A DNA stretch of 64,000 nt from Eubacterium multiforme (GTDB taxonomy: Bacteria > Bacillota > Clostridia > Clostridiales > Clostridiaceae): assembly GCF_030813415.1 (NCBI RefSeq), contig NZ_JAUSUF010000002.1, forward strand, positions 124,001 through 188,000. The letters run 5' to 3'. Below, one piece after another: positions 36,604 to 45,605 of this stretch. The first letter of the stretch is position 1; every line of letters begins with the position of its first letter. The notes below the pieces were generated by a model. The model had not been told where the DNA came from and did not search any database. It saw only the letters and a program-made list of their open reading frames with translations. The position numbers and the translations under genes are program-made.

Positions 36604-37257
36604 ATGAAAAATTTAGTAGAAAATTTAAAAGAGGATATATATAATTCGAAGGAAATAAATATAAATGATATAAGTAACAATTTAAAGGAAGATACTGCCC
36701 TAATTGTTATAGATATGGTAAAGGGATTTTATAATGAGGGGTTACTTGCATCTAATAGAGTAGAAAATGTTATTTTACCTATAAGTAACTTAATAACTAA
36801 TATGAATGAATGTAAGAAAATAGTATTTATTGATAGCCATACTAAAGATTCAGCAGAATTTAATTCTTATCCTGTTCATTGCGTTAAAGGTAGCAATGAA
36901 GAGAATTTAATTGATGAAATAGAAGATTCTTTAAAAGAAGATAAAAATTATAAAATAATAAAGAAAAATTCTATTAATGGATTTCATTCTTTAGATTTTC
37001 AAAAATGGCTAGAGAAAAATAAATCTATTAAGAACTTTATTGTTGTAGGGGTATGTACAGATATATGTGTAGAAACATTTGCAATATCATTAAAAACTTA
37101 TTTTAATGAAAACAACATAAATAAAAGAATTGTGGTACCTATAAATTGTGTAGAAACTTATTCCTTTGGAAATCATAATGGTGATTTTATGAATGTTGTA
37201 TCTTTATTTAAGATGCAGTCTAATGGTATAGATATAGTTAAAAGTATAATAAGCTAA
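36604..37257 (+). CDS. Isochorismatase-family cysteine hydrolase
   Basis: 217 residues with the nicotinamidase/isochorismatase fold. The catalytic triad candidates are Asp37 (VIDMVKGF), a Lys near 120 (IIKKNSINGF) and Cys155 in GVCTDICVETF. HTKDSAEF near residue 80 may supply a metal ligand. The TDxCV segment makes nicotinamidase-like amide hydrolysis plausible, but no NAD-salvage gene is adjacent. ATG 36604 follows GGAGGGG; an earlier in-frame ATG at 36568 overlaps the preceding gene. Confidence 0.8.
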   Translation: MKNLVENLKEDIYNSKEININDISNNLKEDTALIVIDMVKGFYNEGLLASNRVENVILPISNLITNMNECKKIVFIDSHTKDSAEFNSYPVHCVKGSNEENLIDEIEDSLKEDKNYKIIKKNSINGFHSLDFQKWLEKNKSIKNFIVVGVCTDICVETFAISLKTYFNENNINKRIVVPINCVETYSFGNHNGDFMNVVSLFKMQSNGIDIVKSIIS

Positions 37258-37283
37258 AACTTTAAGTTTTAGCTTATTTTTAA
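37248..37283. terminator. Bidirectional terminator between convergent genes
   Basis: A perfect 14-bp stem (37248-37261 with 37265-37278) overlaps both gene ends, with T-runs on both strands. Confidence 0.85.
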
Positions 37284-38123
37284 AAATCCACCAATACAAA
37301 TTCCTTTAGAGTTTATACTATGACCTATATCATTTGTTTTAATTAATGGAATATTTTTAGATGAGCATATATTTATAAAAACATTTTCAAGTTCTTCCCA
37401 TTCATTTTTAATAGCTATTTCTGTAAATTGTCCTAGTACAATTCCGGTTATATCATTAAATACTCCAAGCATTTCATATTGAGCTATAAAACTTCTTATC
37501 TTTGTTATATCTCCACCATTACTTTCTAAAAATAATATTTTATCTTTAAATTCAGGCATATATTTTGTACCAGCTAATTTTAATGTACATCTAATATTTC
37601 CACCAACTACAATGCCAGAAAACGCCCTCTTAATTAACCATTTATATTTCCATGAAGAAAATAAAGATTCATTAGTATTTTTATTTATAAATGTATTATA
37701 AAAATTTTCAAGTCCTTCATTAGATAAAATCGTTTTTATATTATAATAATAGGACTTCTTATTTGAGTTTGAATAAATAGAATTTAAAAGTACAGATAAA
37801 TCACTATATCCCAAATAAATAGCATTTGAATTCTTTATTAAATCAAAATCTAAATAAGGTAATATTTCATTACATAAATCTCCACCTGAGATATCAAAAA
37901 TATATTTTATATTTGGATCTTCAAATCCTTTCATAAGTTCCTTTGCTCTAAAGATACCAGAAGAAAATTCGTAGTCTTCTTTAATTAAGCCCTCTGATAA
38001 GATTACATTCAATTTAAATCCTTTTAATATTGAAATAATTTCATTTAAAATTTCTTTATGTTTCTTTTGTAATTGGTTTGAAGAGGCTACTAAAAGAACT
38101 TTATCATTTTCTTTAAGTTTCAT
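37269..38123 (-). CDS. LD-carboxypeptidase-like protein (S66 family)
   Basis: 284 residues of peptidase family S66 (LdcA/MccF). The nucleophilic Ser is in LGYSDLS (about 107), the Glu in FLESNGGDI and the His in TNDIGHSI. Members cut L,D-peptide bonds of muropeptides during wall recycling or inactivate microcin C-like peptide-nucleotides. The sequence alone does not separate these. Start ATG 38123 has GGAG 7 bases upstream; the ATG at 38141 lacks a ribosome binding site. Confidence 0.8.
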   Translation of the reverse strand: MKLKENDKVLLVASSNQLQKKHKEILNEIISILKGFKLNVILSEGLIKEDYEFSSGIFRAKELMKGFEDPNIKYIFDISGGDLCNEILPYLDFDLIKNSNAIYLGYSDLSVLLNSIYSNSNKKSYYYNIKTILSNEGLENFYNTFINKNTNESLFSSWKYKWLIKRAFSGIVVGGNIRCTLKLAGTKYMPEFKDKILFLESNGGDITKIRSFIAQYEMLGVFNDITGIVLGQFTEIAIKNEWEELENVFINICSSKNIPLIKTNDIGHSINSKGICIGGFLKIS

Positions 38124-38232
38124 ATTATCACTCCAATTCATATTATTATTATGATTATATACTAAAACTTTAATAATAGGTATAAATTTGTTAGAATAAG
38201 AGTAGTTAATTGTTATAGAGGAGCATTAAAAG

Positions 38233-40134
38233 ATGAATTTAATTACATTAGAAAATATAAATAAAAGTTACAGTGAAAAAACATTACTTAAAAATGTATC
38301 CCTTGGAATAAATGAAGGAGATAAAATAGGGTTAATAGGTATAAATGGTGCAGGAAAATCAACATTTTTAAAAATAGTTGCTGGAAAAGAAGATTTTTTT
38401 GATGGAACAAGAATCCAAGGTAAAAATGTTAGAATTGAATACCTATCTCAAGATACAAAATTTAATGATGATTCAACTATTTTAGAACAAATCTTCAAAG
38501 GAGAAACAGAAGAAATGAAACTTCTAATGAAATATGAAGAAGTTTTAGATAAAATTCAAAAGGGAGATGTATCATTAAATGATACATTAATAAAATTACA
38601 ATCAAGAATTGATACTCAAAATTTATGGGATTTAGAAAGTGAAGCTAAAAGTGTACTTAACAAACTTGGAATAACTAATTATTCAGAAAAGATGGGTAAT
38701 TTATCTGGAGGTCAAAGAAAACGTGTTTTCTTAGCTTCAGCACTTATTACTCCCTGTGAACTTTTAATATTAGATGAGCCTACAAACCATTTAGACTCAA
38801 CTTCAATAGAATGGCTTGAAGAATATTTAAACAGTAGAAAAGGTTCACTACTTATGATAACCCATGACAGATATTTCTTAGATAGAGTAGCAAATAAGAT
38901 AATTGAATTAGATAGAGGAAATTTATACTCTTATGAGGGGAATTATACTAAGTATTTAGAAAAGAAAATAGAAAGAATAGAAACTGAAAAAACTCAAGAA
39001 ATTAAAAGGCAGGCACTTATAAGAAATGAATTAAAATGGGTTAGAAGAGGGGCAAAGGCTAGAACTACAAAACAAAAAGCAAGACTTCAAAGATTTGAAG
39101 AACTTACAAGTAGAGAATATATAGAAAATAATACTGATATAAAAATAGGCTGTGTTGGAACAAGACTTGGTAAAAAGATAGTAGAAGTTGAAAACATAAG
39201 TAAAGCTTACGGTGATAAAGAGCTAATAAAAGATTTTACATATATTTTTACAAACTCAGATAGGATTGGTATAGTTGGACCTAATGGAGCTGGAAAAACT
39301 ACTTTTTTAAATATACTCCTTGGAAATATTGAAAAAGATAAAGGATCAATAGAAATTGGAGAAACAGTTAAGTTTGGATTCTTTTCACAGGAAGGTAAAG
39401 AACTTAATGATAAAGAAAGAGTAATAGATTTTGTAAGAGAGGGAGGAGAATATATACCAACAACAGATGGTGAAAAAATAACTGCCTCCACATTATGTGA
39501 AAGATTTTTATTTGATGGAACTATGCAATATTCTCCAATAGAAAAGCTATCAGGAGGAGAAAAAAGAAGACTGCAATTACTTAGGGTTTTAATGGAGTCT
39601 CCAAACTTCTTGATTTTTGATGAACCTACAAATGATTTAGATATTGAAACATTAAAAATACTAGAAAATTTCCTAGATGAATATTTAGGTGTTGTTGTTG
39701 TTGTTTCCCATGATAGATATTTTTTAGATAGAATTTGTAATAAGATTTTTTCTTATGGAAATAATGGAAACATAACAGTATATCATGGTAATTATAGTGA
39801 TTATTTAAATCAAAAAGAAAGTAGGGAAGATGATAGTATAGTCCCTTCAAAAATTAAAGTAAAAAAAGAAAAGCCTAAAAAAGAAAATAAAGCTCCAAAG
39901 TTCTCATTTAATGAACAGAAAGAGTTTAAAGAAATAGATGGAATAATAGAAAATTTAGAACTTGAAATAGATAGTTTACAGGATGAGATAGATAAAAACT
40001 CAACTAACTATTCAAAACTTCAAGAACTAATAGAAAGTAAAGAAGAAAAAGAGATGATACTCCTTGAAAAATATGAAAGACAAGAGTATCTAAATAGTAT
40101 TGCAAAAGCCATAGCAGAATACAAAAAACAATAA
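38233..40134 (+). CDS. ABC-F family ATPase (Uup-like)
   Basis: 633 residues with two ABC ATPase domains and no membrane helices. The first has Walker A GINGAGKST, signature LSGGQRKRV and Walker B LLILDEPTNHLD; the second has GPNGAGKTT, LSGGEKRRL and FLIFDEPTNDLD. A charged linker joins them, and a coiled-coil C-terminal extension (about 550-633) is typical of Uup. ABC-F proteins act on the ribosome; some give antibiotic resistance. The coiled-coil tail favours a housekeeping Uup-type role. GAGGAG precedes the ATG. Confidence 0.85.
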   Translation: MNLITLENINKSYSEKTLLKNVSLGINEGDKIGLIGINGAGKSTFLKIVAGKEDFFDGTRIQGKNVRIEYLSQDTKFNDDSTILEQIFKGETEEMKLLMKYEEVLDKIQKGDVSLNDTLIKLQSRIDTQNLWDLESEAKSVLNKLGITNYSEKMGNLSGGQRKRVFLASALITPCELLILDEPTNHLDSTSIEWLEEYLNSRKGSLLMITHDRYFLDRVANKIIELDRGNLYSYEGNYTKYLEKKIERIETEKTQEIKRQALIRNELKWVRRGAKARTTKQKARLQRFEELTSREYIENNTDIKIGCVGTRLGKKIVEVENISKAYGDKELIKDFTYIFTNSDRIGIVGPNGAGKTTFLNILLGNIEKDKGSIEIGETVKFGFFSQEGKELNDKERVIDFVREGGEYIPTTDGEKITASTLCERFLFDGTMQYSPIEKLSGGEKRRLQLLRVLMESPNFLIFDEPTNDLDIETLKILENFLDEYLGVVVVVSHDRYFLDRICNKIFSYGNNGNITVYHGNYSDYLNQKESREDDSIVPSKIKVKKEKPKKENKAPKFSFNEQKEFKEIDGIIENLELEIDSLQDEIDKNSTNYSKLQELIESKEEKEMILLEKYERQEYLNSIAKAIAEYKKQ

Positions 40135-40155
40135 AATTTAGGAGTGAATACTACT

Positions 40156-40341
40156 TTGGAAATAAAAATATCACTAAAAGGGAAAAGAGATTTTTTAAGA
40201 ATTTCAGGAGATAGAATTGATATTTTAGATTTTGAAATGGATGGAATTAAATATAAACAAATTAGAATATTTAAAAAAGGCTTCTCTAAATCACAATATA
40301 TTGATTCTAAATTAATAAATTGGATAAAGGAAGTTAAATAA
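40156..40341 (+). CDS. Small hypothetical protein downstream of the ABC-F gene
   Basis: 61 residues starting at TTG 40156, with AGGAG (40140-40144) upstream. It is basic and mixed alpha/beta, with no known family. It follows the ABC-F gene by 21 bases and is probably co-transcribed. Confidence 0.5.
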   Translation: MEIKISLKGKRDFLRISGDRIDILDFEMDGIKYKQIRIFKKGFSKSQYIDSKLINWIKEVK

Positions 40342-40441
40342 GAAAATTTTAAGTTTCTTATTTAAAAATGAATTATTTTAATTCATTTAACATAAATATT
40401 AATGTAAAGATATATATTAATATTTAAATATATCTTGTGTA

Positions 40442-40485
40442 AAGACACTTACAGCACAAGGATAATAAAAAATGTGTCTTGTTTT
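40442..40485 (+). other. Hairpin in the leader of the DUF2828 gene
   Basis: AAGACAC (40442-40448) pairs with GTGTCTT (40473-40479) around a 24-base loop, followed by GTTTTTAT. It may be a leader terminator or part of a small RNA. The ribosome binding site AAGGAG lies just downstream. Confidence 0.35.
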
Positions 40486-40505
40486 TATAAGGAGTGAGTT
40501 ACTAA

Positions 40506-42032
40506 ATGCCCTTAAAACTATTAAATAAATTAAAGGATGAAATTATAAATATTGATTCAGATATTTATAGAGAAATTTATGCAGATTCTTATGATGAATT
40601 TTATAATAATGAAAGTAATTGCTCTAAGGAGTTAGAAAATTTATATAATCATATCTTAAATATGTATGAAAATAAAGAAGAGGAAATAAATTTTGAGATT
40701 TTAGATAAAGCTCTTAAAGAAAACTTTGAATTTACAATGAAAATACTATTCTTTTCAAGAGATATAAAAGATGGTCTTGGAATGAGAAGCCTTTTTAAAA
40801 GAGCAATTAAATATATAGGAAACAATTATAATGAGGACCTTAACGTTAATTATATAAAATTAATTCCTATTTATGGAAGATTTGATGATTTATATTCTCT
40901 TTTTGATACACCTTTAGAAAAGGAAGTTTTAGAATTATTTAGAGAGCAAATACATTTTGACTTAAATAATGATAATCCATCTAATTTAGGTAAGTGGCTT
41001 AAATCTATAAATACTTCATCAGAAGAGAGTAGGAGACTTGCAAGAAAAACAGCTGATGGACTTAATTTATCCTATGAACATTATAGAAAAACATTATCAA
41101 TCCTTAGAGGAAAAATAGGAGTATTAGAAACAGATTTATCAGAAAATAAATGGAATGAAACTAAATATGGAGATGTTCCATCATTAGCATATAACAAATA
41201 TAAAAATGCTTTTGAGAAAAATGATAACAAAAGATTTGAAGAATATAAACATATAAATAATTTAAATAACAAAGACAATTTAAATAGTTTAGACATAAGT
41301 GTATTTATAAACATATTAAATAATATATTTAATGAAAACTATAAAATTGGAGATAGTACTAAATATGAAAATTCAATAATTGATATAATAGATAAATATA
41401 ATTTAGAGTCAGAAAATTATATTACAGCTATAACATTAGATGAAAGTGATATAAAAAGTAAAAGTAGATATTTATTGGAGGCTTTAAGTTTTTCTTTATT
41501 TTATCTTTATAATAATACTGGAAGGTTTAAAGATTATATAATTAAAACAAAAGATGTTTGTAATTTAAAAAGAATTAAGCCTAAGGATATTTTAGAAAAA
41601 ATAAATGATATAATAAATAACTCATATAGTAGCAAGATAAATATAGAAAGTATTTTAGATTTAATCCTTTTTGCAGCTATAAAACACAATATAAATGATG
41701 AAGATTTGCCAAGTGGACTTTTATTAATTGTTCATGATATGAAAGAATTATTTAATGGTAATTTATGTTCTGATGAAGACTATATATCATTTTATAATAA
41801 AATACATGAAAAGTGGGAAGATTCAAATTATACATTACCAGAAATAAAAATATTAATCTTAAATAAAGGATCTTTTAAAGTAAAAGAAATTAATGATAAC
41901 TTTAAAATTATCCAAGGTTCTGGAAATGAATCTTTTAAATTTGTAATAAATTCAGATAATGATATTTATGAAAATGAAAGATTTAAAAATTTAAATGATA
42001 TTTTAACTTGTGAAAGATATAAATTAAAATAA
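40506..42032 (+). CDS. DUF2828 (TROVE/Ro60-related) protein with degenerate vWA domain
   Basis: 508 residues. The N-terminal half matches the DUF2828 pattern: ILFFSRDIKDGLGMRSLFK, IPIYGRFDDLYSLF, LGKWLKSINTSSEE and VPSLAYNKYKNAF. This family is related to the TROVE (Ro60/Rsr) RNA-binding ring proteins. The C-terminal von Willebrand A-like half should carry a DxSxS metal-ion site. Here the equivalent AITLDESDIKSKS keeps Asp-x-Ser but not the second Ser, so metal binding is uncertain. The molecular role is unknown; binding of structured or damaged RNA would be the family-based guess. AAGGAG precedes the ATG. Monocistronic. Confidence 0.7.
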   Translation: MPLKLLNKLKDEIINIDSDIYREIYADSYDEFYNNESNCSKELENLYNHILNMYENKEEEINFEILDKALKENFEFTMKILFFSRDIKDGLGMRSLFKRAIKYIGNNYNEDLNVNYIKLIPIYGRFDDLYSLFDTPLEKEVLELFREQIHFDLNNDNPSNLGKWLKSINTSSEESRRLARKTADGLNLSYEHYRKTLSILRGKIGVLETDLSENKWNETKYGDVPSLAYNKYKNAFEKNDNKRFEEYKHINNLNNKDNLNSLDISVFINILNNIFNENYKIGDSTKYENSIIDIIDKYNLESENYITAITLDESDIKSKSRYLLEALSFSLFYLYNNTGRFKDYIIKTKDVCNLKRIKPKDILEKINDIINNSYSSKINIESILDLILFAAIKHNINDEDLPSGLLLIVHDMKELFNGNLCSDEDYISFYNKIHEKWEDSNYTLPEIKILILNKGSFKVKEINDNFKIIQGSGNESFKFVINSDNDIYENERFKNLNDILTCERYKLK

Positions 42033-42034
42033 AT

Positions 42035-42078
42035 AAAAAGTTATCAGTATAAACTTTATGCTGGTAATTTTTTTTGTT
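42035..42078 (+). terminator. Intrinsic terminator after the DUF2828 gene
   Basis: AAAGTTATCAGTATAAA pairs with TATGCTGGTAATTT allowing G-U pairs, and a run of eight T is included. Confidence 0.75.
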
Positions 42079-42245
42079 ATATATTTCTATAATGTCAAAT
42101 ATGTTATAATATTTATATAATTAATTTTAAAAAATAACCTTTTTATGTAAAAGTATAATTTTTATGAAAAGGTTTAAATAATTCTAATAAATTATTTAAA
42201 AATATTTATTTAAAAATAAATTTAATTTAGAAAGGATGAATAACT

Positions 42246-43244
42246 ATGAAGAAGATAATAAATAATCCTGAAAATGTTGTTGAAGAAATGATAGAAGGTA
42301 TGATAAAAGCTTATCCAAAAGAGTTAAAAAGAATAGATGGATTTGAAGTAATTACAAGAATAGATTCACCAGTAAAAAATAAAGTTTCTCTTATAAGTGG
42401 TGGAGGTTCTGGACATGAACCAGCTCATGCAGGATATGTTGGTAAAGGGATGCTAGATGCTGCTGTAATAGGTTCTGTATTTACTTCACCAACTCCAGAT
42501 CAAGTTTATGAGGGAATAAAAAACACAGATTCTGGAAATGGAACATTATTAATTATAAAAAATTATACTGGAGATATAATGAATTTTGAAATGGCTCAAG
42601 AAATGGCTCAGATGGAAGGGTTTAAAGTCGAATCAGTAGTTGTAGATGATGATGTTGCCGTTGAAGATAGTCTTTATACTGCAGGTCGTAGAGGAATTGC
42701 AGGTACTGTATTTGTTCATAAAATAGCAGGTGCAAAAGCAGAAAAAGGAGCATCATTAATTGAAGTTAAAGATGTTGCTGAAAAAGTTATTAAAAATGTC
42801 AGAAGTATGGGAATGGCACTAACTCCATGTACAGTTCCAGCAGTTGGAAAACCAAATTTTGAATTAAAAGAAGATGAAATGGAAATAGGAATAGGAATTC
42901 ATGGAGAACCTGGAACACACAAAGATAAAATTAAGACAGCAAATGAAATTGTAGATATTTTAACTGAAAAGATATTAAATGATATAACTATAAATTCAGG
43001 TGATGAAGTAGCAGTTATGGTAAATGGTTTAGGAGCAACTCCTAATATGGAATTATATATTGCAAATAATCATTTAAATGATATATTAGATAAAAAAGGA
43101 ATTAAAATTTATAAAACATTAGTAGGAAATTATATGACATCTATTGAGATGGCTGGGATTTCAATTTCAATTTTAAAATTGGATGATGAATTAAAAGAAT
43201 TATTAGATGCAGAGTCTAATACTGTAGCTTTTAAAACAATGTAA
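42246..43244 (+). CDS. dhaK: Dihydroxyacetone kinase subunit DhaK
   Basis: 332 residues of the PTS-dependent dihydroxyacetone kinase substrate-binding subunit. His219 in GIGIHGEPGTHKDK forms the covalent hemiaminal with dihydroxyacetone, and GGGSGHEPAHAGYVG lies near the N terminus. With DhaL and DhaM encoded downstream it makes dihydroxyacetone phosphate from dihydroxyacetone and PEP. GAAAGGATG precedes ATG 42246. About 170 bases of AT-rich leader with a possible AACCTTTTT hairpin (42134-42175) lie in front. Confidence 0.95.
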   Translation: MKKIINNPENVVEEMIEGMIKAYPKELKRIDGFEVITRIDSPVKNKVSLISGGGSGHEPAHAGYVGKGMLDAAVIGSVFTSPTPDQVYEGIKNTDSGNGTLLIIKNYTGDIMNFEMAQEMAQMEGFKVESVVVDDDVAVEDSLYTAGRRGIAGTVFVHKIAGAKAEKGASLIEVKDVAEKVIKNVRSMGMALTPCTVPAVGKPNFELKEDEMEIGIGIHGEPGTHKDKIKTANEIVDILTEKILNDITINSGDEVAVMVNGLGATPNMELYIANNHLNDILDKKGIKIYKTLVGNYMTSIEMAGISISILKLDDELKELLDAESNTVAFKTM

Positions 43245-43284
43245 CTAATGAGTGAAAAGGTTTTAATTTTGGAGGTAATAAATA

Positions 43285-43911
43285 ATGAGTTTAAATACAG
43301 AAGGTGTTAAAAAAATAATATTAGCAATGAATGATGTAATAAATGATAACAAGGAAGAGCTTTCAGAACTAGATGCTGTTATAGGTGATGGAGATCATGG
43401 GCATAATATGGCTAAAGGTTTTTCTAAAGTAAAAGAAGATTTAGAAAATAATTCTTATAAGGATATAGGAACTTTACTAAAAAAAGTAGGAATGGATCTT
43501 GTATCAAATGTAGGTGGAGCATCAGGCCCGTTATACGGAACTGCATTTATGAAAGCAGGAGCTTCTTTATCAAATAAAGAGGAAATGGATATAAATGATT
43601 TTTCTATTTCTTTAGAAGAAGTAGTTAAGGGAGTTAAAATGCGTGGAAAAGCTAATATTGATGATAAAACAATGATTGATGTGCTAGAACCAGTAAGCAT
43701 TTTAATAAAAGATTTAATTGAAACTAATGATGATAAAAAAGATATTTTAAATAAAGCAGTGGCTAAAGCTTATGAAAGAGTAGAGCATACAAAAGATATT
43801 ATAGCAAAAAAGGGAAGAGCAAGTTATTTAGGAGAAAGAAGTATAGGACACAAAGACCCAGGTGCTCAATCAAGTTACCTTTTAATTAAATGTATTAGCG
43901 ACAATATATAA
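43285..43911 (+). CDS. dhaL: Dihydroxyacetone kinase subunit DhaL
   Basis: 208 residues, the ADP-binding subunit. The Asp cluster [14 protein letters not shown] binds Mg-ADP, and [12 protein letters not shown] and [18 protein letters not shown] are typical. It carries phosphate from DhaM to dihydroxyacetone bound on DhaK. It starts 40 bases after dhaK behind GGAGG. Confidence 0.95.
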   Translation: MSLNTEGVKKIILAMNDVINDNKEELSELDAVIGDGDHGHNMAKGFSKVKEDLENNSYKDIGTLLKKVGMDLVSNVGGASGPLYGTAFMKAGASLSNKEEMDINDFSISLEEVVKGVKMRGKANIDDKTMIDVLEPVSILIKDLIETNDDKKDILNKAVAKAYERVEHTKDIIAKKGRASYLGERSIGHKDPGAQSSYLLIKCISDNI

Positions 43912-44013
43912 AAAGATTATATAAATTATTTGTAATAAATTTTTGTAAAAATACTAAAAATAATTTAATGGGTTGGTAGGTTCAATATTTTAATAAAAGA
44001 GTAGGAGATTTAT

Positions 44014-44403
44014 ATGGTAGGATTAGTTATTATTTCACATAGTAAGAAAGTAGCTGAAGGAGCAATTGAAATTGCAAAACAAATGGCTCCAGAAGTAAAA
44101 ATGGTAGCAGCAGGAGGTACAAAAGACGATAGAATAGGAACTGATATAGATATAATATTAGATGGAATAAATGAAATTTGGAATGAGGATGGAGTTTTAG
44201 TTTTATTTGATCTAGGATCAGCTCTTATGAATGCTGAAATGGCATTAGAAATGCTTGATGAAGATAAACAAAAAAATGTTGAATTAGTTGATGCTGCATT
44301 AATTGAAGGAACGATTTCAGCAGCTGTAAGTAGTTCTATTGGAAAAAGTAGAGAAGTCATAAAAAAAGAACTTCAAGAATTAAAACTTAATAAAATAAAT
44401 TAA
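44014..44403 (+). CDS. dhaM: PTS phosphotransfer subunit DhaM (IIA-Man-like)
   Basis: 129 residues, a mannose-type IIA domain. His9 in GLVIISHSKKVAEG is the phosphorylation site, and LFDLGSALMNAEMA is conserved. It accepts phosphate from HPr and rephosphorylates the ADP held by DhaL. Unlike the Escherichia coli protein it has no HPr or EI-like extensions, the usual short Gram-positive form. GTAGGAG precedes the ATG, and a strong terminator follows. Confidence 0.95.
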   Translation: MVGLVIISHSKKVAEGAIEIAKQMAPEVKMVAAGGTKDDRIGTDIDIILDGINEIWNEDGVLVLFDLGSALMNAEMALEMLDEDKQKNVELVDAALIEGTISAAVSSSIGKSREVIKKELQELKLNKIN

Positions 44404-44472
44404 TTAATTTTATTAAGTAGAGCTTTTCAAGTATATAATTATATGATTTAATACAATTAATAACGATATTAA

Positions 44473-44528
44473 AAAAGAACAAAACCAAGTGTGAGAACAT
44501 ATGTTCTATTGCTTGGTTTTGTTCTTTT
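44473..44528. terminator. Terminator after dhaM with a LexA-box-like loop
   Basis: A perfect 17-bp stem (44473-44489 with 44512-44528) has A-runs and T-runs outside both arms, so it can act in both directions. The loop contains the palindrome GAACATATGTTC (44495-44506). Confidence 0.85.
44495..44506. promoter_or_regulatory. LexA-box-like palindrome (in terminator loop)
   Basis: GAACATATGTTC is a perfect palindrome matching the Firmicute SOS-box pattern GAAC-N4-GTTC. It also fits the two boxes in front of lexA in this window, which read GAACATACGTTT and GAACATAAGTTT. Confidence 0.5.
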
Positions 44529-44630
44529 CATGTTTTTTTATATGAAATATTGATATTTTGTATAATTTTGTTAATTTATTAGGATTTATTAAGATAAAAA
44601 ATTTATATAAGTGTACTTTTTCGGGTCTAA

Positions 44631-44642
44631 GAACATATGTTC
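44631..44642. promoter_or_regulatory. LexA-box-like palindrome downstream of the HExxH gene
   Basis: The same 12-bp palindrome GAACATATGTTC occurs 125 bases from the copy at 44495 and 17 bases beyond the stop of the minus-strand HExxH gene. No gene begins immediately next to it on either strand. Confidence 0.55.
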
Positions 44643-44658
44643 TTGTATCTAGAAAAGT

Positions 44659-45120
44659 TTATTCGATATCTTTTAATCCTTCGAATAATTCATTAAATGA
44701 TTTTTGAATTTCACATCTACCATAAGATAATTCCTTATTTTCTCCAAATTCAAGTAAAAAGCATTTAGTTAATTCTTCAACGGTTATTTCTAAGGCTGTA
44801 AAAAATTCATTATATGCAAAATCATATTCAGGAGTATCTTCTTTGAAATTAGAAACAATTAAAGATTCTGTAACTTGATCAAGTGGATACATTTTTAAAT
44901 GAAGTAATTCGTGAACAATTACTTCCTCAAAATTTTCGTTTCTGGGATTAGCACTATTAAGGAGAAGTATTGCTTTTCTGTCAGTACAATCAATTTTAAA
45001 ATCACCTGTTTTTCTCCAATTAATATCATCAACAAATTCTAGTTTTATATCCCAAGAAGGATATAGGCGTAACTTTTTGCACCAAAATTCAAATAATTTA
45101 AATAGTTTTTCATCTTCCAT
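44659..45120 (-). CDS. Putative zinc-metallopeptidase-fold protein (HExxH)
   Basis: 153 residues. The segment VIVHELLHLKM contains HExxH, and a downstream Glu in NEFFTALEITVEEL could complete a gluzincin-like site. This resembles small SprT/ImmA-type proteins, but I cannot assign a family. ATG 45120 is chosen because the minus-strand AGAAGGTG lies 7 bases upstream; the TTG at 45126 is too close. No XRE repressor gene is adjacent, which weakens an ImmA-type role. Confidence 0.6.
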   Translation of the reverse strand: MEDEKLFKLFEFWCKKLRLYPSWDIKLEFVDDINWRKTGDFKIDCTDRKAILLLNSANPRNENFEEVIVHELLHLKMYPLDQVTESLIVSNFKEDTPEYDFAYNEFFTALEITVEELTKCFLLEFGENKELSYGRCEIQKSFNELFEGLKDIE

Positions 45121-45135
45121 TTTCAAACACCTTCT

Positions 45136-45569
45136 AAATTTATTTAAGTTACTTTGTATATACTTTAATTATAAATTAGAATATTTTTATATTCAAATTA
45201 ATTTATAGTTATAGTTGAATATTAATGGAAAGTACTATATAAATTATATTATTAAATAAGAAAGCTTTATAAATTGGTTTTAGCTTATAGTATTTAAAAT
45301 TATAAAAATAACATTTAAAATTTTTCAAAACCACATGGATTTATTCTGAAAAAATATTTCTAGAAAATTTCAAGGGTATAAATACTAGAAAATAATAAAA
45401 ATAAAATTTAAAAAAACAAATAAATTGAAATAGTTAGATTTATATAATCTGTAGAACTTTCGAGCTAATTTTACTTATAAAAAGATGTGAAATATTAACT
45501 TAAAGTAAATATAAAAGGTTTAAGATTAAATTTATTAGGGTTTCTTAAAGATATGATTAAAAAAATAAT
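45136..45569. other. AT-rich intergenic region, nothing recognised
   Basis: About 430 bases upstream of the HExxH gene and beyond the terminator of the startless HTH frame. All frames carry frequent stops, and I see no structured RNA or repeat. It should include the HExxH promoter. Confidence 0.5.
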
Positions 45570-45605
45570 AAAAACTACGTGAAATGATTATTTCACGTAG
45601 TTTTT
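45570..45605. terminator. Terminator overlapping the end of the startless HTH frame
   Basis: A perfect 16-bp stem (45570-45585 with 45590-45605) has a 4-base loop. On the minus strand it includes the TGA at 45595-45593 and is followed by TATTATTTTTTT. Confidence 0.85.

Noticed and set aside
38233-40134. Antibiotic-resistance ABC-F protein
   Set aside because: The C-terminal coiled coil is of Uup type and no leader peptide or attenuator typical of inducible resistance ABC-F genes was seen.
44014-44360. Minus-strand 116-codon frame over dhaM
   Set aside because: It mirrors dhaM exactly; the Ser/Ile-rich product is typical of the antisense of an AT-rich gene.
44496-44555. 20-codon minus-strand ORF within the terminator after dhaM
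   Set aside because: It has an ATG and a stop but no ribosome binding site, and most of it is encoded by the terminator stem and loop, so it is probably chance.
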